In this document: positions 16,849 to 26,272 of the stretch, piece after piece
Numbering within the stretch: the first letter of the stretch is position 1
Layout of the letters: each line of letters begins with the position of its first letter
DNA from: Flavobacterium humi
GTDB taxonomy: Bacteria > Bacteroidota > Bacteroidia > Flavobacteriales > Flavobacteriaceae
Direction: 5' to 3'
Assembly: GCF_004745595.1 (NCBI RefSeq)
Contig: NZ_SRLH01000007.1
Location: 175,636-239,635 of the forward strand
Length of the DNA: 64,000 nucleotides
Program-made: the position numbers and the translations under genes
The notes under the pieces: model-generated
Seen by the model: only the letters and a program-made list of their open reading frames with translations
What the model was told of the DNA's origin: nothing
Database searches by the model: none

Positions 16849-17754
16849 ATGTTAGCTATAATTGTCCCTTATTATAAACGTACTTTTTTTGAAGATACAC
16901 TAAAGTCATTGGCCCATCAGACCGATAAACGATTTAAGGTGTATATCGGGGACGATGCCAGTCCGGAGGATTGTTCCTCCTTGTTAGAGGATTATAAAGG
17001 CACTTTCGATTTCGTTTATAAAAGATTTGAGGCAAATATTGGCGGTAGTTCGCTGGTAAAACAGTGGGAAAGGTGCATCAGCCTTATCGGCGATGAACAA
17101 TGGATTATGATCCTGGGCGATGATGATTTTATCGGGCCCAATCTCGTTAGTGCATTTTATTCGCATTTTGATGTATTCAACACGAAAACATCAGTAGTGC
17201 GTTTTGCCAAACAGCTTATTTTCGAAAAAACAAAAACCGTTGGCGAGGTGCAGCTGCATCCGGTTTGGGAAAAAGCTTCGGATTCTTATTACAGCAGGCT
17301 GACAGGACTTACCACAAGTTCGTTGTCTGAATATGCCTTTACAAAAGAAACCTACCAAAAGCATGGTTTTTTCGATTATCCTTTGGCATGGCACAGCGAT
17401 GATCGTGCCTGGTTGGAATTTTCGGACGGACAACCCATCTATACCATAAATGAAGCCATCGTTACCGTGCGGAGTTCTTTTATAAATATTTCGGGGAAAT
17501 CAGACAACAGGGAACAGAAAAGCCGGGTAGTGGTTACTTTTTTCTGGTTTTTGGTAAAAGAAAAGCAGCATCTGTTTGACAAAAAGCAATGCATAAGGAT
17601 CATGAGGGAATACGAAAACGCCATCAGGAGAGTGGGGGCATTTACCGCTAAAGATGCCTTACGGTTACTGCCTTTTTATATTAAACATTTTGAAACAAGG
17701 ACTTTTATAGCGTTTGTAAAAAGAAGTGTTAAATCGATTATTGGAAAGCCATAA
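16849..17754 (+). CDS. Glycosyltransferase family 2
   Basis: A GT-A fold transferase of 301 residues. The nucleotide-binding start is MLAIIVPYYKRTFFEDTLKSL; the metal/donor site MILGDDDFIG is near residue 87. The C-terminal half is alpha-helical and ends in a basic segment (FVKRSVKSIIGKP). The start is ATG 16849, 1 bp after the methyltransferase stop, so translational coupling is likely. Donor and acceptor are unknown. Confidence 0.85.
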   Translation: MLAIIVPYYKRTFFEDTLKSLAHQTDKRFKVYIGDDASPEDCSSLLEDYKGTFDFVYKRFEANIGGSSLVKQWERCISLIGDEQWIMILGDDDFIGPNLVSAFYSHFDVFNTKTSVVRFAKQLIFEKTKTVGEVQLHPVWEKASDSYYSRLTGLTTSSLSEYAFTKETYQKHGFFDYPLAWHSDDRAWLEFSDGQPIYTINEAIVTVRSSFINISGKSDNREQKSRVVVTFFWFLVKEKQHLFDKKQCIRIMREYENAIRRVGAFTAKDALRLLPFYIKHFETRTFIAFVKRSVKSIIGKP

Positions 17755-17782
17755 TTATCAACAATACTATAGTTAGCTCAGA

Positions 17783-18733
17783 ATGAAATCAATCCTGCTG
17801 ATACTGCCTTATTTTGGGAAATGGCCCGTTTGGGTTGATGCCTATTGGTTGTCTGTGGCCAAAAACAGCTCCATTGACTGGCTTATCATAACGGATTGCG
17901 ACATTCCGGAAGACTATCCGAAAAACATACGCTTCGTGCCTTCCGCACTGCAGGAATTGAGCAGGCATGTCAATGAGGTGACCTGGGCAGATGTTCCATT
18001 AACACCCAGGAAATTTTGCGATTTGAAACCGGCATACGGGGATATTTTCAAGGAATACACACAAGGATATGATTTTTGGGGATTTTGCGATATGGATATT
18101 GTCTGGGGAGATATCAGGAAATTCATTACCGATGATGTCCTGGCACAATATGATATTATCTCAAGCCGGAAAGAAGCGGTGTCCGGGCATTTCAACTTGT
18201 TTCGGAATTCGGCTGGAATCCGTGAGTTGTACCGGGAAATACCCGACTATAAATCCTTGTTTGAACAACCTAAATTTATGTGGTTTGACGAACAAATACT
18301 AACCCATTACCTGTTGGCAGGTTTACAGGAAGGATCAGTAACACACAGGGTTTTTTGGCCTGAAATCCTGCTTAACCAGGAAAAAGGGATCGATTCCCGC
18401 CAGGAATACAGTTTGGATAGGTGGCTCTGGAAAGACGGGAAGATTTTCGAAGTAAAACAAAACAACCAGTTAAACGAGGTCATGTACCTGCACTTTATCA
18501 ACTGGAAAAAAAGCATGAGAAGCTGTGAGGTGCGTTTTGACCATCCGGCCAACAGTTTTTATATTTCCTATACGAGCATCCACTTACACAAACATTCCGG
18601 TTTTGCAAAATGGGGCAATAAGGTCAAAAACCTTTACGATGGCTATTATGTCCGTTTGTGGAGGAAAGAGAACAGTAAAAAAATCAGGAAGATCAAAAAC
18701 AAGATAAGCTATTATTTAAAACGGACCCGATAA
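17783..18733 (+). CDS. DUF6625-like protein, putative glycosyltransferase
   Basis: A 316-residue protein. The N-terminus (SILLILPYFGKWPVWVDAYW) and the block TPRKFCDLKPAYGDIF, followed by YDFWGFCDMDIVWGDIRKF near residue 105, match my memory of DUF6625. The acidic CDMDIVWGD stretch resembles the DxD metal site of GT-A enzymes, and the C-terminal part carries MWFDEQILTHYL like other GT-A acceptor regions. I infer a glycosyltransferase, but the family has no established activity known to me. Its stop overlaps the next ATG by one base. Confidence 0.65.
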   Translation: MKSILLILPYFGKWPVWVDAYWLSVAKNSSIDWLIITDCDIPEDYPKNIRFVPSALQELSRHVNEVTWADVPLTPRKFCDLKPAYGDIFKEYTQGYDFWGFCDMDIVWGDIRKFITDDVLAQYDIISSRKEAVSGHFNLFRNSAGIRELYREIPDYKSLFEQPKFMWFDEQILTHYLLAGLQEGSVTHRVFWPEILLNQEKGIDSRQEYSLDRWLWKDGKIFEVKQNNQLNEVMYLHFINWKKSMRSCEVRFDHPANSFYISYTSIHLHKHSGFAKWGNKVKNLYDGYYVRLWRKENSKKIRKIKNKISYYLKRTR

Positions 18734-19758
18734 TGTTTGGAGTATTACGAACCCTACTGGCCATTTATGTGGTATTGCTGCATATATTCGGTTTTCCTAC
18801 TTTGGGGAATTATGCCGTTTCTTTCTTTTTCATCTTATCCGGGTTTCTAATGACCCATGTGATGCAAAAATCCTATAGCTATGATTTTTCAGGGATACGA
18901 TTATTTTGGGCCAATAGGTTCCTGAGGTTGTATCCAACTTATTGGCTGGTATTGCTATTGAGTTTGTTGGCTATTGTACTGTTACAGGGCCAAGGGCTGA
19001 ACCCGGCCATGTTTTTCCCTTCGTCGGTTAAAGGATGGTTTTCGAATATTTCGATGCTTTATTTTGATATTGTCCCGCATAGGGTAAAGCCAAGGGTTGT
19101 CCCTACCAGTTGGGCCCTGACCAATGAGCTGGTTTTTTACCTCCTTATTTCCCTGGGGATATCAAAAAACAGGACAAGGACTTTTATTTGGTTGTTTTTC
19201 AGCGTGTTGTATTATGTAGGAACGTATTTCCTTTATGATTTGCCAACTTTCCGCTATAGTGCGATTCCGGCTTCTTCTTTACCGTTTGCCATAGGTGCGG
19301 CATTGTTTTGGATAAATGAAAGGCAAACTTGGATAAAAGGGAATATCAGTCTTATAATCCTGCTGATGGTGCTATTCAACCTAAATGCAATATACCTGGC
19401 CAATACGGGCGAAACATGGTATACCGAACTATCCATTTACATCAATTATATCCTTTCGGCCTGCATCGTATTGCTTTTGTTCCATATAAAAGCCAATGCG
19501 AAAACCAAACGATTGGATACTCTCATCGGCTATTTCAGCTACCCGGTGTATTTGTCCCATTACCTGATCTGTGCTGTTTATATTTATTTTTTCGAACACT
19601 ACCATAATGGGGAATATAAATTGAAAACCGATGCGTTGGCAGGTTATTTCCTAGCGCTTTTTGCCTTCTGTGCCCTTATTGTTTATTTTGTAGATATTAA
19701 AATCGACAAGTACAAAAGGAAGCTGCATGCGGCCAGGAATTCAAAAGCAAATAATTAA
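18733..19758 (+). CDS. Acyltransferase 3 family membrane protein
   Basis: A polytopic membrane protein of 341 residues of the acyltransferase-3 (OafA/NodX-like) family, which transfers acetyl or other acyl groups to sugars. Visible features are the short N-terminal segment LRTLLAIYVVLLHIFG with its His, SFFFILSGFLMTHVM near residue 33, and FWANRFLRLYPTYWL near residue 57, all family hallmarks, then about nine helices. The usual leading SLDGLR motif is absent, giving a shorter N-terminus than the second family member at 26272. Probable O-acetylase of the polysaccharide. Confidence 0.85.
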   Translation: MFGVLRTLLAIYVVLLHIFGFPTLGNYAVSFFFILSGFLMTHVMQKSYSYDFSGIRLFWANRFLRLYPTYWLVLLLSLLAIVLLQGQGLNPAMFFPSSVKGWFSNISMLYFDIVPHRVKPRVVPTSWALTNELVFYLLISLGISKNRTRTFIWLFFSVLYYVGTYFLYDLPTFRYSAIPASSLPFAIGAALFWINERQTWIKGNISLIILLMVLFNLNAIYLANTGETWYTELSIYINYILSACIVLLLFHIKANAKTKRLDTLIGYFSYPVYLSHYLICAVYIYFFEHYHNGEYKLKTDALAGYFLALFAFCALIVYFVDIKIDKYKRKLHAARNSKANN

Positions 19759-19774
19759 GTCATACATTTGTAAA

Positions 19775-20899
19775 ATGCTACAGAATCTTACCCATTACAT
19801 AAAAGTCATACAACAGGAATTTATCATGTTCCCGCAGTTGTTCCGCTATACGGTTTCTTCAAAAAAGAAAGCGGTATACGTAGGATGCACAGGAATGGGG
19901 AACCTTGGTGATGAAGCGATCCTTACTGCCCTGGAGAACTATATATCCGGGAAATTCGTCCTTTATGAAATACCTTATAAAACCCCCAAAGCCGGCCATA
20001 TACTACGAAAATGGTTCCTGAAAAAGCCGGACCTGATTATCCTGGGCGGTGGAACAATCATCAAAAAAGGCAAAAAGGAAAGCTACCTGAAAATCATAAA
20101 CGACCAGATAAAATTATATCCCAAAGCGCAATTGGCTGTTTTGGGGCCGGGCGTTGCCGATGAAGGCTTTGCCGGGAATTTTGGGCTTTCCATCGATACG
20201 GAAAGCTGGAAAACTTTTCTGGATGCCTGCAGTTTTGTAAGTGTCCGGGGCATTTTATCCAAAAAACAGCTCGAAAAATGGAAGGTGAGCAGTGAAATCA
20301 ATATTTTCCATGATCCGGCCGTATATTACGCCAGGACATCGGTCATGCCAAAAACGAAAAGTAAAAAGATAGGCATTAATTTCGCCTACATCGGCAACAG
20401 GATTTATGGAGAAAACCCGAAGCTAGTAGAAACGTTTGCCAAAGAAATCGTATTACGCCTAATCCGGGACAACTGGTCGGTTTATTTGTATCCTACCACA
20501 AAATCAGATTTGGACTATATGCTCAATGGGATTGGTTTGAAAGAATTGGAAGGAATTTCCATCTATGAAGACTACATTGATATCGAAAAATCGCTTTCTT
20601 TTATTGAATCCATGGATATTTTCCTGGGCCAAAGGCTGCATTCGATTATATTTGCGGCGAATACGGGTACTCCTTTCCATGCCATTGAATACGAGCCTAA
20701 AACAAGTGATTTCCTACTCACGACAGGGTTTGAGGGTTACACGACAAGAACTGATGCGCTCGATGTGGAAGAAGCCCTGCAAAGAATTTCAGCCCTCTAT
20801 GCATCTATAAACCAGGAACAACAAAAAATTGCCGGCCTGATGCAGGCTGCTCAAAAAGAACAGAAGCAATGTGTCGAAAAATTGCTGTCCAAATATTAA
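19775..20899 (+). CDS. Polysaccharide pyruvyl transferase family protein
   Basis: A protein of 374 residues from ATG 19775, the start that avoids overlap with the upstream gene. Family features are VGCTGMGNLGDEAILTAL near residue 35, LIILGGGTIIKKGKKESYL, AVLGPGV, and GQRLHSIIFAANTGTPFHA near residue 290. Members transfer pyruvate from PEP to sugar hydroxyls as a ketal, adding negative charge to the polymer. The VSVRG and HDPAVYY segments also fit. The site of pyruvylation cannot be deduced. Confidence 0.88.
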   Translation: MLQNLTHYIKVIQQEFIMFPQLFRYTVSSKKKAVYVGCTGMGNLGDEAILTALENYISGKFVLYEIPYKTPKAGHILRKWFLKKPDLIILGGGTIIKKGKKESYLKIINDQIKLYPKAQLAVLGPGVADEGFAGNFGLSIDTESWKTFLDACSFVSVRGILSKKQLEKWKVSSEINIFHDPAVYYARTSVMPKTKSKKIGINFAYIGNRIYGENPKLVETFAKEIVLRLIRDNWSVYLYPTTKSDLDYMLNGIGLKELEGISIYEDYIDIEKSLSFIESMDIFLGQRLHSIIFAANTGTPFHAIEYEPKTSDFLLTTGFEGYTTRTDALDVEEALQRISALYASINQEQQKIAGLMQAAQKEQKQCVEKLLSKY

Positions 20900-20906
20900 A
20901 ACACAC

Positions 20907-22052
20907 ATGAAAGTTACCTTATTACATCCATTTACACCAAAAGCAGCGGGAGTTGTCGAGAAAAGCGTACCTACTTACCATAGCCAGCCGCATGTGAAGG
21001 CGATGGCGAATTTGGCGCAGCAAAAAGGGTACAGTTGTGTGATGGAATATTTTACTTCAAAAATGTTCCGGTATTCCACTTCGGACGCTGTTTTGAAATG
21101 GGATTTCTATCCTGTCCGGTTTACGCTTAACGGCGATCATAAAAAATGGAAAAAACAAGTGTCCAATGCCTGTTTAAAACAATACGAAAAAGAAACGCCT
21201 GATGTAAGCATCATTAATATGTCCGGTCATTCAAGCCCGTTTTCCTACGAGTTGTCCAAAGTTATTTTGCAAAAAGGGAAAAAATACATTGCGATGCTCG
21301 GCGGCCAGCATTATACCGATAATGCATGGTCCAGGGAATATTACAAAAATGCCGACCATATTTTAGTGCATACCAACATGCAGAAAAAAACCATGGAGGA
21401 AATGGACATGTTCCGCAACCTTGATATTAGGGTTTTCCCGTTGGGTGTGGATTGCACTGTTTTTGTTCCTGGAAATCAATCTGCAAATGCATCGGATGCT
21501 CCCAAATTATTATATGTAGGAAGGATCGTAGAATGGAAAAGGGTACACTTGGCCATCAAAGCACTGCATGCCTTGGTGCAAAACGGTTTCCCGAAAGCAA
21601 GCCTGAACATAATTGGGCCTACCAGCTCGGAGAATTACCTAACAGAATTGAAGGAGTTGGTACAAAAATACGATCTTTCCAAAAACGTCCATTTCCTTGG
21701 GCATAAAGAACATGCGGATTTGCCGAGGTATTTCCAGGAGGCCGATTTGTTTACCCTGCCCAGTGATAAGGAAACTTTCGGGATGGTAATGATTGAAAGC
21801 ATGGCCTGTGGTACACCGGTTGCCGGGATTGATTGCCCGGGCGGTCCTGCAGATGTAATTGCCAATAACAGAGATGGTTTGCTCGCTTCCCCGGAAGACT
21901 ATCCTACTGCTGTCCTGCAATTGTTTAAGAATGAAGGATTGCTTAGGGAAATGCAATCCAAAGCCAGGGAGAAGGTTTTGGAAAAATACAGTATTGAAGA
22001 AACCACCCGGGTTTTGTTTGCATCCGTAAATTCAGCGTTGAGCCCAAAATGA
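20907..22052 (+). CDS. Glycosyltransferase family 4
   Basis: A GT-B enzyme of 381 residues. The donor domain begins with LLYVGRIVEWKRVHLAIKAL near residue 200 and contains KETFGMVMIESMACGTPVAG with an intact E-x7-E near residue 287. ATG 20907 gives MKVTLLHPFTPKAAGVVEKS, a normal GT4 N-terminus; the longer frame from 20871 overlaps the previous gene. Its stop overlaps the next start as ATGA. Confidence 0.88.
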   Translation: MKVTLLHPFTPKAAGVVEKSVPTYHSQPHVKAMANLAQQKGYSCVMEYFTSKMFRYSTSDAVLKWDFYPVRFTLNGDHKKWKKQVSNACLKQYEKETPDVSIINMSGHSSPFSYELSKVILQKGKKYIAMLGGQHYTDNAWSREYYKNADHILVHTNMQKKTMEEMDMFRNLDIRVFPLGVDCTVFVPGNQSANASDAPKLLYVGRIVEWKRVHLAIKALHALVQNGFPKASLNIIGPTSSENYLTELKELVQKYDLSKNVHFLGHKEHADLPRYFQEADLFTLPSDKETFGMVMIESMACGTPVAGIDCPGGPADVIANNRDGLLASPEDYPTAVLQLFKNEGLLREMQSKAREKVLEKYSIEETTRVLFASVNSALSPK

Positions 22053-23176
22053 GCCATATCCTTGTAAAAATATATACCCCTCAGGAATTAAACCATTCTT
22101 CGTATATCCAGACAGGTTTGTTTGAGCTGGAACGGGAATCTTTTTTAAAGACTGAAGTCGTTCTTTCATTGGCCAAACGCCTGGGAACCATTCGGGTTAC
22201 CGAATCTGGGCTGAACCACACCAACCAACCGCATCCGAAAACTTCTTTTTATGAGTTGACCGATGTAAAATCAGGAAAGAAAATAACCTTTGCCACAGAT
22301 TTGTACGATGCTTCAGATTCTTTTTCGGCCTATGCCCTAGAACATTGCGATTATGTGTTCAAGCGAAATTTCGAAGCCAAAAAAATCGAAAAACTGCCTG
22401 AAGAAGCAAGGCAAAAGATCCATCCGTTGGGTTTGGTTTTCGGAACCCATTCAAAATACCAAAAACAAAGTTATACGTTTTTGTTGGGATTATTGCTGGC
22501 CAATCTCAGGATTGATGCCAAACCGGACAGGAACTTTTTGAAAAGGGTTTGGTTTTCCTACCGCAAACAGATGAGCCACTGGAAGTTTACCCGGACAAGC
22601 CGTTTGATCGGGCAATTTGAAAAAATAACCCCTTACACCGAAAATTCGATTTTGTTCCAAACCCGTTGTTTCCAGTCGGAAGAACAGGAAGATGTGCGGC
22701 AGATACACGGGCAGCGTTATCGTATTATTTTAGCGTTGAAGGAAAAATTCCAGGAAAAATTCAAGGGAGGCATCATCTCTTCGCCAATGGCTGCTGAAAA
22801 ATATAAAGAGGCACTTACCAATTTGCCAACCGACCCTGTTTCGTACCTGAATTTGGTAAAAAACGCCAAAATAGTCATTTATACCCGTGGATTGCTGGAT
22901 TCGCCGGCTTGGAAGATGCCTGAATACCTTTCGCAGGGCAAGATAATTGTAGCCGAAAAGTTAACAGCAGAATTGCCTGTTCCGCTGGAACATGGAAAAG
23001 AAGTGTTGTTTTTTGACCAGGAAAGCCAGATAATCCCTTTGATTGAAGAAGCCCTGGAAAATAATGCCCTTTGTGAAAAACTGTCCCGAAATGCCAAAAA
23101 ATATTTCGATACGCATGTGCATCCGAAGGAAAATGTGCAAAGAATCCTTACTTTTATGCTTAATTCGAAAGAGTAA
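22049..23176 (+). CDS. Putative GT-B glycosyltransferase, divergent
   Basis: A 375-residue protein not placed in a named family with certainty. The N-terminal half has FYELTDVKSGKKITFATDLYD and the C-terminal half has AKIVIYTRGLLDSPAWKMPEYLSQG, then ENVQRILTFML at the end, arranged like the donor domain and final helix of GT-B enzymes. There is no E-x7-E; PAWKMPEYL stands near that position. Both ends overlap neighbouring GT4 genes (ATGA upstream, 1 base downstream), so it is firmly part of the same operon and probably a transferase. Confidence 0.6.
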   Translation: MSHILVKIYTPQELNHSSYIQTGLFELERESFLKTEVVLSLAKRLGTIRVTESGLNHTNQPHPKTSFYELTDVKSGKKITFATDLYDASDSFSAYALEHCDYVFKRNFEAKKIEKLPEEARQKIHPLGLVFGTHSKYQKQSYTFLLGLLLANLRIDAKPDRNFLKRVWFSYRKQMSHWKFTRTSRLIGQFEKITPYTENSILFQTRCFQSEEQEDVRQIHGQRYRIILALKEKFQEKFKGGIISSPMAAEKYKEALTNLPTDPVSYLNLVKNAKIVIYTRGLLDSPAWKMPEYLSQGKIIVAEKLTAELPVPLEHGKEVLFFDQESQIIPLIEEALENNALCEKLSRNAKKYFDTHVHPKENVQRILTFMLNSKE

Positions 23177-24204
23177 TGGAAAAAATTATCATACACCATC
23201 GCTCCTCACACCATGCCAGTAATTCCGGCTATGGGAGATTGATTGATTATATGGATGCGGCAACCATTCCTTCCGGGAAAAACAGCCTGCCATATAAGAT
23301 CACAAAGTTTGTTTCCAAAAGAGCCGACCAGAAATCCGGGATGTACGATTCGACCAGCGTCATTAAAGATTGGGAATTGATCCGTAAATTGTCGTTTTCT
23401 AAAAACCGGGACAGGATGGTCCATTTCCTTAATGGCGAGCGGGATATTCGGTATGCATTGATTGTAAAGTCTTTGTTTTCCAGAACCAAGGTCTGCGCCA
23501 CTTTTCATAAACCACCGGAAATTTTATCGGAAACCATACAAAATACACAATACCTGAAAAAACTTGACGGCGCCATTGCCGTTGGGATCAATCAGGTGGA
23601 TTTTTTGAAAAACTGGCTCAATTCGGATAAGGTTGCTTTTATTCCCCATGGTGTGGATACGACTTTCTTTACTCCGGGCCAAAGCCCAAAAAAGGAAAAC
23701 ACAATCCTCTTCGTAGGACAGCATCTCAGGGATTTTGAAGCCTTGAATTATGCGATTCCACGATTGAAAGAACAAATTCCGGGAATAAAAATCAACGCAG
23801 TGCTGCGGCGTGATTTTGCCCATAAGATTGTGGCCAACGATGCTGTTACCGTATTTTCGGGATTGGATGATGAAAGCTTGAGAAGTTTATACCAGGAGGC
23901 GGCCCTTTTATTTTTACCTTTAAAAAACGTAACGGCCTGCAATTCCATCCTGGAAGCCATGGCGTGCGGTTTGCCAATCGTATCGACGGACCTCGAGGGC
24001 AATAAGGGTTATGTGAAAAATAATTCAGGAGTATTAGTGCCTGCTAACGATAATAAGGCTTTAGTAGATGCCACCCTAACGTTGTTAAGAAATAAGGAAG
24101 GCCAAATCGAAATGGGCCAAAAGGCAAGAATGGAATCCCTGTCTTTCGAATGGGAAAAAGTAGCTGGAGAGATTTCCGCTTTTTATGATGATTTGAAGAG
24201 TTAA
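23176..24204 (+). CDS. Glycosyltransferase family 4
   Basis: A GT-B enzyme of 342 residues. It has FIPHGVDTTFFTPGQ before the donor domain (~155), ILFVGQHLRDFEALNYAI (~178), and ACNSILEAMACGLPIVSTD near residue 255; the first acidic residue of E-x7-E is not clear (LPLKNVTACNSILEA), so catalysis may differ slightly. The start overlaps the previous stop by one base. Substrates are unknown. Confidence 0.83.
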   Translation: MEKIIIHHRSSHHASNSGYGRLIDYMDAATIPSGKNSLPYKITKFVSKRADQKSGMYDSTSVIKDWELIRKLSFSKNRDRMVHFLNGERDIRYALIVKSLFSRTKVCATFHKPPEILSETIQNTQYLKKLDGAIAVGINQVDFLKNWLNSDKVAFIPHGVDTTFFTPGQSPKKENTILFVGQHLRDFEALNYAIPRLKEQIPGIKINAVLRRDFAHKIVANDAVTVFSGLDDESLRSLYQEAALLFLPLKNVTACNSILEAMACGLPIVSTDLEGNKGYVKNNSGVLVPANDNKALVDATLTLLRNKEGQIEMGQKARMESLSFEWEKVAGEISAFYDDLKS

Positions 24205-24227
24205 TTACAAAACAGCCATTACGCTAT

Positions 24228-25136
24228 ATGAATTTAAAAGTATCTGTAATCCTGCCTATTTACAACGGCGAAAAGACATTGGCCAAAACCCTTGAAAGTT
24301 TGCTGGATCAATCGTTTCAGGATTTTGAGTTGGTTGCCTGTATTGATGGATCCAAAGATAATTCGCTGGAAATCGTAAACAGTTTCAAAGATAAATTCAG
24401 GAAAACTACTGTTCTGATCAATGACAGCAACCTTGGGTTAGGGCCTACAATGAACCGATTGGTAGCTTCGGCACAAGGTGACTATATTGCGGTGGCAGAA
24501 CAGGACGACTTCTATTATCCGGACAGGCTGGCTTTGCAAGTCGGGGTTTTGGATACGATGCCTCAGATAGGATTGGTTTCAGGGATTTCAGATTTTTGGG
24601 ACGGTACTAAAATCGGGATGCGGTTCCCCGGCATGTTGGTCAGTGGGAAGCAATACCCGAAAAAAGAAGAAATGTTTTTGTTGAATTATAAAAAACAGAT
24701 AAAAGTTGTCAATAGCGCCATGATGTTCAGAAAAGCCGTTCATGTCAATCATGGGCTGTATTTCTCAAAACATTATCCGAGCATTAGCATCGATTGGTCT
24801 TATATATTGCGGTTTTGCCTGGTTTCGGATATTCACGGAATACATCAATCGCTGGTTTTGCTCGACAGGAGGGATGACAGGAATTCCGTAACATCCAATA
24901 AACTAAAACAGTATGCCGCTTCAAGGGAACTTATCCGGTCGTTTTACTATGAATTTCCTAATCTGATCGGCAGAAAAGACTATAAATTTGCTATGACAAC
25001 GCAATATCTGATGGAACTTTCAAGCTTTAAGGCCTATCAGTTCCCGTTTTATTTCCTCAGGTTTTTTATCCAAAACCCTACAGACAAAAGATGGCTGCAT
25101 TATTTGTTAAAGAGGATAACAAGGGTTTTTAAATGA
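24228..25136 (+). CDS. Glycosyltransferase family 2
   Basis: A GT-A enzyme of 302 residues starting VSVILPIYNGEKTLAKTLES, with the early acidic VACIDGSKDNS and the metal/donor motif AVAEQDDFYYPDRL near residue 90. The core resembles bactoprenol- or rhamnan-type chain extenders. It lies 23 bp after one GT4 gene and 41 bp before another. Acceptor and sugar are not predictable. Confidence 0.87.
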   Translation: MNLKVSVILPIYNGEKTLAKTLESLLDQSFQDFELVACIDGSKDNSLEIVNSFKDKFRKTTVLINDSNLGLGPTMNRLVASAQGDYIAVAEQDDFYYPDRLALQVGVLDTMPQIGLVSGISDFWDGTKIGMRFPGMLVSGKQYPKKEEMFLLNYKKQIKVVNSAMMFRKAVHVNHGLYFSKHYPSISIDWSYILRFCLVSDIHGIHQSLVLLDRRDDRNSVTSNKLKQYAASRELIRSFYYEFPNLIGRKDYKFAMTTQYLMELSSFKAYQFPFYFLRFFIQNPTDKRWLHYLLKRITRVFK

Positions 25137-25177
25137 TAAAATACACATCGAAAGTGTCAATAATAAGCATGGTTTGA

Positions 25178-26272
25178 ATGAAAAGAAACGCGAAAAAAAT
25201 TAAGGTACTGTATACCATACCCAACTTTGATACTGCCGGAAGCGGTAAGGTTTTGTATGACCTGGCCAAAGGATTGGATAAGGAAGGATTTGAAGTCGAA
25301 ATTGCCTGCAACAGCACAAAGGGAGCTTTCTTTGCTGAAGTGGAAAAATTAGGATTGCCAATACACATTATCGAAATCACAAAACCTTTCCGCCCGTATT
25401 ACAACCTGGTTTTCCGGATACGTCCATTTAAGGATTTTATCAGGAAAAACAAGTTCGATATTGTACATTCCTGGCATTGGAGCAGCGATTGGACTGAAGC
25501 CCTGGCAGCACGTTTAGGCGGAGCCAAATTTATCTACACCAAAAAGGCCATGACCTGGGGCAATATCCATTGGAAGATAAAGAGTTACCTGAGTAATTTC
25601 ATCATTACCATCAATGAGGAAATGAGGGGTTATTTTCCAAACAAGAAGGAACAAAAACTTATTCCGCTGGGTTTGGATACACAATATTATGATCCTGGCC
25701 TGTTTCCAAAAAAAGAAAAAACCGCTGTTTTCAAAATTATTACCGTGGCCAACCTGGTCCCTGTTAAAGGAATCGAAGTATTGATAAAAGCGATTCATCA
25801 GTTAAACAATCCTTCGGTTTGCCTGGAAGTCTTAGGCGATGACCGTGACGGATATGCAGACGAATTGAAAAAAATGGTCAGGGATTACCAATTGGAAAAC
25901 CAAATAGCTTTCTTAGGAAAACATACGGATGTAAGGCCGTTTTTGGCCCAGGCAGACCTCTATGTCATCCCAACATTAAATTCGGGAAGAAAAGAAGGAA
26001 TGCCAATGGCGCTGGTAGAAGCCATGACTATGGGAATACCGGTTTTAGGCTCCGACATTTCAGGTATCAATTTTGTACTGAAAGATTTCCCCGAATTGTT
26101 GTTTGAGGCTTCCAATACGGAAGAATTGTGCCAAAAGATCAAGGATTCTTACGCCATGCCGGAAAAGGAACGTGAGGAAATCCGCGAACAGCTAAGGAAT
26201 TACTGCATAACACACTTTTCCTTTGATACTTTTATAAAAGCGCATCAGGAACTTTACAATACCATTGCTTAA
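25178..26272 (+). CDS. Glycosyltransferase family 4
   Basis: A GT-B enzyme of 364 residues. IPNFDTAGSGKVLYDLAKGL near residue 15 is the glycine-rich acceptor-side loop; IITVANLVPVKGIEVLIKAI (~185) opens the donor domain and RKEGMPMALVEAMTMGIPVL (~270) carries an intact E-x7-E. Its stop TAA shares one base with the ATG of the following acyltransferase gene. Confidence 0.88.
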   Translation: MKRNAKKIKVLYTIPNFDTAGSGKVLYDLAKGLDKEGFEVEIACNSTKGAFFAEVEKLGLPIHIIEITKPFRPYYNLVFRIRPFKDFIRKNKFDIVHSWHWSSDWTEALAARLGGAKFIYTKKAMTWGNIHWKIKSYLSNFIITINEEMRGYFPNKKEQKLIPLGLDTQYYDPGLFPKKEKTAVFKIITVANLVPVKGIEVLIKAIHQLNNPSVCLEVLGDDRDGYADELKKMVRDYQLENQIAFLGKHTDVRPFLAQADLYVIPTLNSGRKEGMPMALVEAMTMGIPVLGSDISGINFVLKDFPELLFEASNTEELCQKIKDSYAMPEKEREEIREQLRNYCITHFSFDTFIKAHQELYNTIA

